Source: Kiritimatiellia bacterium
GTDB taxonomy: Bacteria; Verrucomicrobiota; Kiritimatiellia; RFP12; UBA3636
Direction of reading: 5' to 3'
Length of the DNA stretch: 19,293 nt
Assembly: GCA_016295275.1 (NCBI GenBank)
Contig: JAEDLN010000017.1
Location: 1 to 19,293, forward strand
The stretch's first letter is position 1; each line of letters starts with the position of its first letter. A program made the translations under genes and the position numbers. Positions 1-8,479 of this stretch are shown piece by piece. Below the pieces are notes generated by a model, which was given only the letters and a program-made list of their open reading frames with translations, had not been told where the DNA came from and searched no databases.

Positions 1-1
1 G

Positions 2-2014
2 TCAAGGGAGCGGCTCGTCGTAACGCCGGTATGGAAGCGTCCTCGTAAAGCGAGTGGATTCGGGGTAGAGATTTTCGCCGATGATACGGGACGCCCTGAT
101 CATTTCCGGGTATGGGCGATCGCAGCCGTCGACGAAGCCGATTTGATAGGCTTCGCCGTCGCCGCGGCCGACGAGGGGTTGATCGCGGTATTGGAAATAG
201 TGGCAACCGACGATATGCGGGTTTTGCATAGCACCCTGGACGAAGCGCCGGAAAGTCCGGGCCCGTTCGGTTTGGTTGGGGCAGGGAGTCGGACCACCGG
301 ATCCCATGCCGCGATCGGCGCAGCCGAAATTGAACGCACCGACCAGAATCGGTTTGTCTACGATCCGGCCGCCATCGCCACGGGGGACGAATTGAGCGGT
401 ACCGTATGCGTGAATATTGATGGAAAGGACATCGGCGTAGCTGGCGGCGGTTTCCCAGACGTCAGGCGGCTGTCGAAAGCCCTTGAACGCGCAGGCGAAA
501 AAGAGTTTTTGCGGCGAGAGGGATTTGACGGCTTGCCGGCAGATTCGGAAATAGCGGTCGAGCCATTTGCGGCGGAAGAGGACGGCATCGGCACGATAGC
601 CTTCACCCGGAACGGGGCGGCACAGCTCCGCGAATTCCTCCCAGACCCTGAAATGGGTACCCCAAGCGGCATTCAGCGCAGAAAGCGTAAGGTGGCGGAG
701 ACGCACGTCCCGAAGGAATTCTGCCTTTGTCGGACAAGTCCGGTAGGACTGCGCGAGCAGTTTGTTGACGATTCCGGCGAAATCTTTTTCGTTGTCCACG
801 CAGTATCCGAGGCACATAGGGTCCTCGAGCGAGTGGGCGACCGATTCCTCCCGTTTTTGCATTTGGATCGCCTCCAGCATCCGGTCCGGAAATTCCGGAT
901 GGAAGCAGTCGTAGAAATCGGTTCCTTTGACCATTGGCACTTTGGGTGCGGTGTCATAGAGGAGGATCAAGTACGGTTTGCGTCCGTATAGCGTAAGCTT
1001 ATGAGCGGCCCAACGTCCGATTGTATTGACGCCCCACGTATCGAGACGGCGCAGAATAAAATCGTAGTATCGGGCGACATAATCTTCCTCGCCGAATTTC
1101 TTTTGCAGATTCCAGTGTGTGAAGCTCATCCAGCCGTTTTTAGGGACAGGCGTCCGGAACCAATCCGGATGGAGGCGTCCGTTTGCGCGGTCGGTGTAGT
1201 GGCGCAACGTATCGATTCCGTAGGAGAAGAAAAGATTTCCGCACGGATCGACGAACCACCATTTTCCGTCGATTTTTTCGACGCGAAAATGACCGGTTGC
1301 CTCGTGTCTCGGACCGGTTGCCCATCCTCCGAATGCATCCCAGTTCCCGGGCGCGGGGCGGAGAGAAGGCAATTCGCGGGCGAGGTCCTCCGGAAGTTCC
1401 GCGGCGGACTTGACTTTTTCGGGCCAATCCAATTGATCGTATTGGCCGAATTCGTCGATAAACGGGGTTTCCCAGGGAGGGTTTGGCAGTTTCGGCGCCG
1501 AACCGGGGAGCGGTTGCACGCGAAAATCGCTCAAACGGAAATCGCCTGCCAGTTCGCTCGAGCGGGCGTCGGTAGCCTGAATCAGGAACGAGAGGGCAGT
1601 CAGGCGGATGGTGTGTGCCTGCGGATTTGCGCCGGGACAGGCGGGCTTTCCGGGCATTGTAGCAGGGGGGAGGCGAAGCTCCAGCCGGCCGCTTTCGCCG
1701 GGATCGAGCACGATACCGGTTCTGGCGGTTGCATTCGATGCGTCGAGAATCGGGCGATTCTCATCGGAAAGCGAGGCTTGAAAGATGAGGGTCTCTTGGA
1801 AACGATACAGATTTTCGACCCTGCAAGAAACGATACAAGGGGAGGGGAGAAAGAGTTCAAACGTTCCCTTGTCGCCCAGAAAACGGGTTTCGGAAAAAGC
1901 CCCTTGTCTGCGAACGGTCAGCCGATAGGCGTCCGAAAGATTTTCAAGGGTCGTATTTTCTGTTGTAACGACAGAAAGGGATGGCAAATGCGATTGCTCT
2001 GCAGAATTGGACAT
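2..2014 (-). CDS. GH50/agarase-like glycoside hydrolase, probable nucleophile loss
   Basis: A 670-residue protein, complete: its TGA stop lies at the very edge of the window. There is no signal peptide, so it is probably cytoplasmic. Residues 1-180 look like a beta-rich accessory domain. Residues 183-200 carry the PFIDEFGQYDQLDWPEK segment that in agarase-like proteins precedes a TIM barrel (about 220-650). Barrel motifs seen are WWFVDPCGNLFFSYG (about 250), GYCVDNEKDF with the expected acid/base Glu409, and a C-terminal QYRDQPLVGRGDGE block. The expected nucleophile motif VGEF reads VGAF, placing Ala560 where Glu is usual in this clan GH-A family; the codon is GCG. It may be inactive, or use another residue. 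Assignment to GH50-like proteins is from remembered motifs, and the substrate is unknown. It lies downstream of the large secreted protein, across a 168-base gap with a hairpin. No SD precedes the ATG. Confidence 0.75.
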   Translation of the reverse strand: MSNSAEQSHLPSLSVVTTENTTLENLSDAYRLTVRRQGAFSETRFLGDKGTFELFLPSPCIVSCRVENLYRFQETLIFQASLSDENRPILDASNATARTGIVLDPGESGRLELRLPPATMPGKPACPGANPQAHTIRLTALSFLIQATDARSSELAGDFRLSDFRVQPLPGSAPKLPNPPWETPFIDEFGQYDQLDWPEKVKSAAELPEDLARELPSLRPAPGNWDAFGGWATGPRHEATGHFRVEKIDGKWWFVDPCGNLFFSYGIDTLRHYTDRANGRLHPDWFRTPVPKNGWMSFTHWNLQKKFGEEDYVARYYDFILRRLDTWGVNTIGRWAAHKLTLYGRKPYLILLYDTAPKVPMVKGTDFYDCFHPEFPDRMLEAIQMQKREESVAHSLEDPMCLGYCVDNEKDFAGIVNKLLAQSYRTCPTKAEFLRDVRLRHLTLSALNAAWGTHFRVWEEFAELCRPVPGEGYRADAVLFRRKWLDRYFRICRQAVKSLSPQKLFFACAFKGFRQPPDVWETAASYADVLSINIHAYGTAQFVPRGDGGRIVDKPILVGAFNFGCADRGMGSGGPTPCPNQTERARTFRRFVQGAMQNPHIVGCHYFQYRDQPLVGRGDGEAYQIGFVDGCDRPYPEMIRASRIIGENLYPESTRFTRTLPYRRYDEPLP

Positions 2015-2132
2015 GTGGTACGGAAAGGAGCCGTATCTCGGGGAAAACTCCCGTCAAACGAATGAATAAAAGGGCGAAGGCGGATAAAAGAATCGGGAAA
2101 ACGGATCCGGTTCGCGAGAGAGAACCTGCGTA

Positions 2133-2165
2133 TTTCTCTCCGGGAGCTCGATCCCCGGAGAGAAA
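2133..2165 (-). terminator. Perfect 12-bp hairpin between the secreted-protein and hydrolase genes
   Basis: TTTCTCTCCGGG at 2133-2144 is exactly complementary to CCCGGAGAGAAA at 2154-2165, with a nine-base loop. It begins 18 bases past the stop codon of the 1212-residue protein gene, so a role in transcript termination or 3'-end protection is likely. No clear U-tract follows on either strand, so it is not a textbook intrinsic terminator. Confidence 0.55.
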
Positions 2166-2182
2166 GGACGTCGGGTTTACCT

Positions 2183-5100
2183 TCAGTGAATCATAATCGT
2201 TGTCGGGCGTGGGGGCAAGTATCCGACTTCCGCATGATGGAAAGAGGTAACGACGGCGTGTTCGGCGGCCTGCGAGTAGCCGACAAAGCCGACGACGATC
2301 GGGTCTTTCCAACCGGAAACGTTGACGGATTTGACCAGTTCTCCGTCAACGTAGGCGCGAAGCCATTCGCCGCGGCGCATGATTTCCACGTCGTGCATTT
2401 CGTAGGAGCCATTGTCCACCGCAACCTGCGTAGTTTGGATTGTTCCCGCTTCCTCGGCGCGATTTCTGACATAGATGGTCGACTGATCGTAGCGCAGGCG
2501 TTCGATCGAGAGGGAAGGGGCGCTCTGTTTGGTGGAAGCGGCGACATACAAACCGTTGCGTGCATTCCATTGCCATCCGTTGCAGCCGGAGACGGAGGCG
2601 CGGATCGTGAAATCGGCGTTGGGGTCGAATTCGCGATAGAGCAAGTGACCGGAGATGGAGTTTGCGCCGGAGGAGCAGCTTGCGAACGAGAGATTGAGTT
2701 TCTCCAGATCGTAGGGTTTCTCCGGAGCGATGCGTTCCATGATCGTGATGCCGCGCATATCGTTTTCCCACTGCAAATCGTTCCATTCGCCGAAATGGGC
2801 GATGGATGTTTCGGACGAGTTGTCGGGAATGGTCGGCGTTTCCTTTGTCAGGGACGTCGAGAGAGCCGTAACGGGAATCGGGGTGAATCCGCCTGTTCCG
2901 GCGCCGTTTTCCCAGAGAATCTGGAGTTTATTGACATCGCGGTTGCTTCCGATTGCACTGTAGAGGGCGGAAACCGGAAGCGGTTCTCCGGCTTTCAGAT
3001 AGATCCAATCGGTGATGCGTGTCAGAGGAATCGACTCGGGATCGGAAGCATTGTAGGCATGCAAATCGCCATTGATGCTTTTGCCGTCGAGGTAGAATCC
3101 GAAGAGATCGTCTGCCGTTATTTTGAACCGATAGTATCCGGAGTAGGGGGCGGTCAAGTATCCGAGGAACATTCCCCAGAAGAATTCGTTTCCGATTGTC
3201 GTTCCATTGACGACGAGGGAACCGTCGCGCGTGCGATCCCAATCCGGGAATGCGGCGGCGCCGACGACAAGCACGGACGTTGAAACGGGCCCGGACTGAT
3301 AGGTCTTCGAGTAGACCTGACCGATGCCGGTACCGGTCTCGGTCGGCTGTTGGCGTGCGATACCGAAGGTTTTGACCTCCTTCAATGCCGGGTTGATGGT
3401 GTCGCCGAGCACATAAGCGACCGGCGTCATCGTGAAGAATTCGAGGGCACGAAGATCGTCCGACTCGAAAGCGTACGGAAGCGCGGTTCCGAAGGAGACG
3501 TTTTCGGCGATGGTTTTCGACGGTTCGTTGGTTGGAATGCCGGAGTGGACGCCGACATTGAAAGACGCGTACGGCGCGGTGATATCGCTTGTCCAGAAGT
3601 AGCCGTTTTGGATTCCGTTGTAGATTGCGGCGGCCTTTTCGGCATAGTCAGCCTCCTCCGACGCAACCGAAGTATAGAGGCGGACGGATCCGTCCGATTC
3701 GGTCAGGAGCGTGATGGAGGGATTGATATCGGGAACATCGAGAACGGAAATTCGATCGAAGACGGCAGTCGCGAGCGAGTTGTTGTCGCCGGAGGCGGCT
3801 GCGAGCCCGAGATTTCCGGCGGTTCGGAGTACTTGAGGCAGTTCGATTTCGGCGGCGACCTGGGTCCAATTCCGGAGAGAAGAAGCGTTTCCGTCCAGGT
3901 AATAGCAGGCGAGTTTGGTTCCCTGGCGTGCCAACCGGAGGACCAGAGAAGCGGGGACGGAATCGAGTGTCAGGACGGTGGTTTCGGCGGGTTCGCCGTC
4001 GGTGGCGCGGGTAACGATCCGGAGTTCGTTTCCGACGAGGAAGAGACCTGCTTCGGGGGCTGTTTCGGAGCGGGCTTCCGAGCGGAGGACGATACCGGCC
4101 TGAGCGTCTGCGTCGGCGGAAGCGGGCGTTACGCGGGCAATGAATTCGAAATCGGTTTCCGGCGCGTCCATCCAGACGTGCTGACCTTCATCGTAGGCAC
4201 CCGTAAAACCGCGACCGGAGGCATTGACCGTGAATCGCATCGAGGCGTTGTCGTATGCGGCATTTCCCAGTTTTGCGGGTTTGCCCATATCGTACAGGCT
4301 CCATGGAGCGGGGATCGGCTCGACCTTGAAACCGGTATTGTTGACCCAATACTTGCCGCCGGCGGCATTGCAAGGGGTAAAGGTTATTTCGAAATAGGAA
4401 CCGCCGCTGAGGTTTGCGTATTCGTATTCGAGGAAGTAGTTTCGACCTGCTTCGACCCAAACGGGGGTAGAGGAAAAGCCATTGTCGGCATACGATTTCG
4501 AGGCAAAGATCGTTTTGCCGTCCAGCTTGATGATGCCATAATCATCGAATTTCGCGCGGCAGCGCCAGAATCCGGAGGTCGGGAAACGGAGGATGGAGCG
4601 GCTTTGCATCCGGAAGTTCACGGCTCCGGTTTCGCCGAAGCCGGCACCGACGGCGATCGTATTGTCGTTTGCCGGATAGATATTGCCGTTGTTGGTTCCA
4701 TTGCTCCATGGTTCCCAGGTGTTTCCCTGATAGGCAAGCGATCCGATCAGTTCGCCATTGCGGAAATATTGGTTTGCCATACCCTTGAGAGTCGAGGCAA
4801 CCGTATTGGCGGTTTCCAAGGCGATACGGGTCTCGAGCGAGGCGCCGATGGCCAAAGTGGCGGAGACGGGTTCGGCCTCTTCCGTTTCACCGGGAATTTC
4901 GTAAACGACTTCCACGTCGTAGACATAGCGTTCGCCGGTTACGGCGGAGGTGTCCGAGAATTCGGTTGCGGAGGCGTCTGCGGTATGCAAGAGCGAGCGG
5001 ATACCGGTATCGATTGAGGTTCGATAGACGTTGAAGCCGGTGACGGTGGCATTGCCGGGCAGGTCGGGCTGTTCGGCGTCCCAAGAAACCGTGATGGCGT

Positions 5101-5821
5101 TGGCGCCTGGGGCAGTCCGGACGAGTTGGCGCACGTCGAAATCCGTGGCGGTGACGGTGATGGAAGCGCTACTGGATTGCGGGCAGACGCAGATACCGGC
5201 CTGGAGGCCATCGGAGGAGAATTCCTCGCTCATCGTACGGGACGTGAACAGCGTACAAGCGGCCGAATCATCGTCTGCGGGCTTCCAATAAGCGGAGAAT
5301 GTCGTTCCCTTTTTGACGATTCGAAGACGCACGGGCTTTTCGGGGTCCCAAGCGTCGATCTTGTCCAATGCCGAGGCCATATCGGTCGCATCGGCCGAGC
5401 GGTAGAGGAATCGGCAGTTGTTGCTGTAGGTCGTGACATCGCCGCTTGTCGACGCATTGGAGGTGGCGCGGCAGAAAAAGACGGTCGGAGAGCTGTAGAT
5501 CGTCGACTTTCGGAACATGACGCCGACTTTGGCGTAGTTGCCGATATTTGCATTATCACCTTCCTTTTTGAGCGGAGGAATGGTTGCGAAAACTTCGCAG
5601 TCGCCTTGTGCCGGTGCCCAAAAGAATCCGGCGCTATCGCTCTTATTCCATACGTCGGCACCTTTTGCCGTCAGGGTGACGGAGGTATCCGTTTGATCTG
5701 TGCTCGAAGTGGAAACGCTTGACATGGAAGCCAATTCCCACCAATCGGCGGAGAAAGCCGAAGCGGCGGAACAGGCGAGAGCAAAGCAGAATCCCTTCGT
5801 CCAACGATTCATGGTAAACAT
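2183..5821 (-). CDS. Large secreted multidomain protein (PA14, fibronectin III, concanavalin-like modules)
   Basis: 1212 residues from ATG 5821; an alternative ATG at 5812 gives 1209 and a tidier signal peptide (MNRWTKG, then a hydrophobic core, cleavage probably near AFSA-DWW). In order I see a concanavalin/DUF1349-like beta-sandwich (about 25-230), a fibronectin type III domain (about 236-330, with ITVSWD and GFNVYR), a PA14-like domain (about 348-500, with DDYGIIKLDG), a second concanavalin-like module (about 503-700), a mixed region, a second PA14-like domain (about 870-990, with ADDLFGFYLDGK) and a third concanavalin-like module (about 1010-1205). No catalytic motif, dockerin, C-terminal anchor or sorting signal is evident. 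The domains suggest binding of glycans or surfaces outside the cytoplasm. It may work with the adjacent hydrolase, but that enzyme lacks a signal peptide, so a joint role is speculation. Confidence 0.8.
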   Translation of the reverse strand: MFTMNRWTKGFCFALACSAASAFSADWWELASMSSVSTSSTDQTDTSVTLTAKGADVWNKSDSAGFFWAPAQGDCEVFATIPPLKKEGDNANIGNYAKVGVMFRKSTIYSSPTVFFCRATSNASTSGDVTTYSNNCRFLYRSADATDMASALDKIDAWDPEKPVRLRIVKKGTTFSAYWKPADDDSAACTLFTSRTMSEEFSSDGLQAGICVCPQSSSASITVTATDFDVRQLVRTAPGANAITVSWDAEQPDLPGNATVTGFNVYRTSIDTGIRSLLHTADASATEFSDTSAVTGERYVYDVEVVYEIPGETEEAEPVSATLAIGASLETRIALETANTVASTLKGMANQYFRNGELIGSLAYQGNTWEPWSNGTNNGNIYPANDNTIAVGAGFGETGAVNFRMQSRSILRFPTSGFWRCRAKFDDYGIIKLDGKTIFASKSYADNGFSSTPVWVEAGRNYFLEYEYANLSGGSYFEITFTPCNAAGGKYWVNNTGFKVEPIPAPWSLYDMGKPAKLGNAAYDNASMRFTVNASGRGFTGAYDEGQHVWMDAPETDFEFIARVTPASADADAQAGIVLRSEARSETAPEAGLFLVGNELRIVTRATDGEPAETTVLTLDSVPASLVLRLARQGTKLACYYLDGNASSLRNWTQVAAEIELPQVLRTAGNLGLAAASGDNNSLATAVFDRISVLDVPDINPSITLLTESDGSVRLYTSVASEEADYAEKAAAIYNGIQNGYFWTSDITAPYASFNVGVHSGIPTNEPSKTIAENVSFGTALPYAFESDDLRALEFFTMTPVAYVLGDTINPALKEVKTFGIARQQPTETGTGIGQVYSKTYQSGPVSTSVLVVGAAAFPDWDRTRDGSLVVNGTTIGNEFFWGMFLGYLTAPYSGYYRFKITADDLFGFYLDGKSINGDLHAYNASDPESIPLTRITDWIYLKAGEPLPVSALYSAIGSNRDVNKLQILWENGAGTGGFTPIPVTALSTSLTKETPTIPDNSSETSIAHFGEWNDLQWENDMRGITIMERIAPEKPYDLEKLNLSFASCSSGANSISGHLLYREFDPNADFTIRASVSGCNGWQWNARNGLYVAASTKQSAPSLSIERLRYDQSTIYVRNRAEEAGTIQTTQVAVDNGSYEMHDVEIMRRGEWLRAYVDGELVKSVNVSGWKDPIVVGFVGYSQAAEHAVVTSFHHAEVGYLPPRPTTIMIH

Positions 5822-5871
5822 ATCTCAGTTTTATGAGTTGGGGGTTATTCTATTGGTAGGATTCGGCAGAG

Positions 5872-5888
5872 CCTCGTTGCTCACGAGG
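5872..5888 (-). other. Leader hairpin upstream of the secreted-protein gene
   Basis: CCTCGT (5872-5877) pairs with ACGAGG (5883-5888) around a five-base loop. It sits between the candidate promoter and the start codon, so it would be in the 5' untranslated leader. Its role is unknown and it may be chance. Confidence 0.3.
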
Positions 5889-5902
5889 TTGCGAACGCCT
5901 GA

Positions 5903-5932
5903 CTTATAGCAAAACGGGCGTGGGAAAAGCAA
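5903..5932 (-). promoter_or_regulatory. Candidate sigma70-type promoter for the secreted-protein gene
   Basis: Read on the minus strand: TTGCTT (5932-5927), an 18-base spacer, then TATAAG (5908-5903). The -10 differs from consensus at one position; the -35 matches only TTG. It would give a leader of roughly 75-80 bases containing the 5872-5888 hairpin. Confidence 0.4.
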
Positions 5933-5950
5933 GAAGTTTTTTTGTGGTAT

Positions 5951-6125
5951 CGGTGTGGGTCGGGTGTCCCGACAGCCGATTGGGTCGGGAGGCATGCGAC
6001 CGATCGTCGCGCCGTCCGGGTCATGCGCGTGCGAATTTCGCGGGTGTAATGGCCATGTGAAAAGCCATGGTGCGCATTGCGGTGGCGAGCCGCCACAGGC
6101 GATGCGGCGATGCCGCGGGGGCACA
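5951..6125. repeat. GC-rich structured intergenic repeat, locus 1
   Basis: The 304-base gap between the secreted-protein gene and the ModF-like gene is mostly this element; the rest is the promoter and leader. It starts right after the ModF-like stop codon. It contains a GTCGGG-TGT-CCCGAC hairpin (5959-5973) and a GTGGCG-AGC-CGCCAC hairpin (6082-6096). The stretch from about 6003 to 6054 aligns with 11871-11920, including the identical 12-mer GGTGTAATGGCC (6043-6054; 11824-11835). I find no credible gene in it. It appears to belong to the same repeat family as the 11.67-12.15 kb spacer. Confidence 0.7.
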
Positions 6126-7718
6126 TTATGTGCGGTTCGCGGTGGTCTTCTCCGGCACAGTCCGAGCGATGAGACGATGATCGATGCAGGACGGTTCCGT
6201 GTCGGAAAGGTGTGTCACATAGAGAAGGGTGACGGGCGAAGCGGAGCAGACTTCATCGACCATTTGGACGAAACGGGTCCTGTTTTCGGCATCCAGATTT
6301 TGACAAGGTTCGTCGAGCACGAGCAGCGGCGGTTTTTTGACGAGAGCCCGTGCCAGTAGAACGAGGCGTTGTTCGCCACCGGAAAGGGCTCCAAAAGGAT
6401 CGTTTACGTGAGAAAGAAACTGAAAGCGTTCCAGCAGCTCTTTTGCACGGCGAATCCGTGCAGGGGTACGCGTCTGCCGATAGAAAGGCGTATCGACAAA
6501 GCCGGAAAGGACGACATCGAGTACATTTTGGGAACGATTCATGCAGGAATGCAATTCGGGAGATACCCAACCGATGTGTTTTTTGATGCTCCAGATGCTT
6601 TCACCCGTGCCGCGGCGGCGTCCGAAGAGGCGGATATCATTGGCATAGGCCTGCGGATGATCGCCGATGATAAAAGCGAGAAGCGTTGTTTTTCCGCAAC
6701 CATTCGGACCGGAAACGAGCCAGTGTTCGCCGGTTCGGACTGTCCAATCGAGACCATCGATTACGACATGGTCGCCGTAGGCCACATGGAGGTTCCGCAT
6801 TTCGACGATTGCCTTTCCGGAGGAGGCGGGGCCCATGGCGCGAAATCCGGTAGCGGGAGGTACGGGCGGGGGCGTGTGATCCGGTTTTTTCGCCTTTTGC
6901 GATTTCGGCTTTTGCGGTTTGGGTCGGGAAGAGCGTTTGGCGTGAGGAGCGTCCGGCGCGTCCTTAGCGGGACCCTGATAGAGAACGGTGCCATCGGGGT
7001 TGAGCAGGAGCAGGTGTGTGATGCCGTCCGGGATTTCCTCGCGGCGGACGGATGCCAGCATGACTTGCGCCTCGTCGGATGCGATGATTTCATCGACGAC
7101 GCGAACGAGTTGTTCTCGGCTTTCGGTATCGAGTCCGACGTATGGGGCATCGAAGAGCATCAGGCGAGGGTGGCGGAGGATCGCCCTTGCCAAGAGCGTG
7201 CGGCGTGTCTCGCCGTTGGAAAGGGATGCGAACCGGCGATTCAGGAGGTGGCCGATCTTCATCCGGTCAATGGTTTTCTCGCGCAAAATCCGGAATGTGC
7301 TGCGTTCTTCTTCGGTGCGCGTCCGCTGTTCGTAGGGAGCGATTTCATCGATTTGGTCCTGCGAGAGAAAGTCATCGACGAGGGGAGACGATTCTTCTTC
7401 GGAGCTATTCCAGCGCATTTGGACATAGGCTTCCATTTTCGCGAGGAGGGCGGCTTGGCTTTCGAGCGAAACGAGAGAAATCGCCTGTTCCGGATCGCCG
7501 CCGTTCGGCGCTTCGAAGGCGTATTCCAAATCGGCTTCGGGCTTGAAGAGGGAGCCGCAGATGATGTGAATAAGGACGGATTTTCCGCAGCCATTCGGTC
7601 CGACGATGCCCCAGTGTTCACCCTTGCGCCATTTGAAATCGAGATTGGGGAAGAGGCGATGCGAACCAAACAGAAGACCTTCCTTTGGGCAGCGAAGAGA
7701 AAAAAGGATCGGGTTCAT
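6126..7718 (-). CDS. modF: ModF/PhrA-like double ABC ATPase
   Basis: 530 residues, two ABC ATPase domains in one chain, no membrane segment. It resembles E. coli ModF, down to GDHPQAYANDIRLFGRRRG (residues 353-371; ModF has nearly the same). Domain 1: Walker A GPNGCGKS (40-47), signature LSNGE (166-170), Walker B LMLFD (186-190) followed by Ala191 instead of Glu, and no switch histidine (ASVR). A Lys/Pro-rich linker spans about 250-300. Domain 2 is canonical: Walker A 337-344, LSGGE 445-449, LLVLDE ending at Glu470, and YVTH. The start is ATG 7718, which overlaps the preceding stop as ATGA; an upstream-extended frame to 7913 lies wholly inside the protease gene and is unlikely. Its role in E. 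coli is poorly defined. No molybdate permease genes are nearby, so the link to molybdenum is only by family name. Confidence 0.82.
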   Translation of the reverse strand: MNPILFSLRCPKEGLLFGSHRLFPNLDFKWRKGEHWGIVGPNGCGKSVLIHIICGSLFKPEADLEYAFEAPNGGDPEQAISLVSLESQAALLAKMEAYVQMRWNSSEEESSPLVDDFLSQDQIDEIAPYEQRTRTEEERSTFRILREKTIDRMKIGHLLNRRFASLSNGETRRTLLARAILRHPRLMLFDAPYVGLDTESREQLVRVVDEIIASDEAQVMLASVRREEIPDGITHLLLLNPDGTVLYQGPAKDAPDAPHAKRSSRPKPQKPKSQKAKKPDHTPPPVPPATGFRAMGPASSGKAIVEMRNLHVAYGDHVVIDGLDWTVRTGEHWLVSGPNGCGKTTLLAFIIGDHPQAYANDIRLFGRRRGTGESIWSIKKHIGWVSPELHSCMNRSQNVLDVVLSGFVDTPFYRQTRTPARIRRAKELLERFQFLSHVNDPFGALSGGEQRLVLLARALVKKPPLLVLDEPCQNLDAENRTRFVQMVDEVCSASPVTLLYVTHLSDTEPSCIDHRLIARTVPEKTTANRT

Positions 7719-8479
7719 AAAAACAGGAAAAGCTGGACGAGGTTTGCCGCATTGAAGCCGGCATGCATTCCGAATGAGGCGGGCAGGCCCTTGCGTTGAA
7801 AGGCGAAGCAGAGGCAGAGGGCAAAAACAAAAAGCGGGACAAACCGCAAAACATCCATGTGTGCGGCGGCGAAAACGAGAGACCCGGCAACGGCGGCGAT
7901 GGCGCGTGCGCAAGGAATGCGCTCTTCCAGGGCGTTTCGAAAGCCGGCGAATATGAGACTTCGGAAGGAGAGCTCTTCACCGAGGGGGATCAGCGTAAAA
8001 ATGGACAGCACGAGAATTCGCCGTATCCATGGGTTTTCGGTTGGCGCAAGGACGGCGGAGACGGCGCTCTGCATTTCTGCTTCGAGATGGAACAAGTGGC
8101 AAAGAAGGCTTTCCATCCAACCGCTGAACTGCGCAAAAACGGGACCAAGCAGAAGGCCAACGAGAAAGAAAGAGAAGAAGGTTCGGAGAGGCGATTTCGA
8201 GTTGTTCGGCCACGCGACAATGCGGATGAGCGAGGCCATCGGGGCTCGGAATACAGACCTTGCAACGGCCAGCGCGAGTATAGACGGGAGGAGGGCTGTC
8301 AACAGTACGCTGAAGAATGTCGGAGCGGGCGTTTCGGAGGCGGCTTGCTGTTGCCGGCAGGAGACGGCCGAAAGGAGCAAATAGAATCCGGAACAGACAA
8401 GAGCTGCCACGAGCCATTGCCGCTTCGTTGGCTCGTTTCGGCTTTTTGGGGAGACGTCGGAGAAAATGAAACGCGTCAT
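7715..8479 (-). CDS. CPBP-family intramembrane metalloprotease (CAAX-protease like)
   Basis: 254 residues with several hydrophobic segments (about 22-40, 54-75, 99-118, 153-167, 195-206, 211-226, 245-254). All three family motifs are present: EELSFR (Glu168, Glu169, Arg173), FAAAH (His207), and HAGFN (His239, Asn243). The family cleaves or processes membrane proteins and peptides in the membrane plane; the substrate here is unknown. ATG 8479 overlaps the upstream stop (ATGA), and its own TGA overlaps the ModF-like start in the same way. This tight coupling suggests made-together products. A longer frame to 8728 exists but runs inside the GYF_2 gene and is rejected. Confidence 0.85.
   Translation of the reverse strand: MTRFIFSDVSPKSRNEPTKRQWLVAALVCSGFYLLLSAVSCRQQQAASETPAPTFFSVLLTALLPSILALAVARSVFRAPMASLIRIVAWPNNSKSPLRTFFSFFLVGLLLGPVFAQFSGWMESLLCHLFHLEAEMQSAVSAVLAPTENPWIRRILVLSIFTLIPLGEELSFRSLIFAGFRNALEERIPCARAIAAVAGSLVFAAAHMDVLRFVPLFVFALCLCFAFQRKGLPASFGMHAGFNAANLVQLFLFL

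Noticed and set aside
7719..7913. N-terminal extension of the ModF-like gene
   Set aside because: These 65 codons lie inside the CPBP gene, read as Arg/Cys/Pro-rich noise, and the ATGA overlap gives a natural start.
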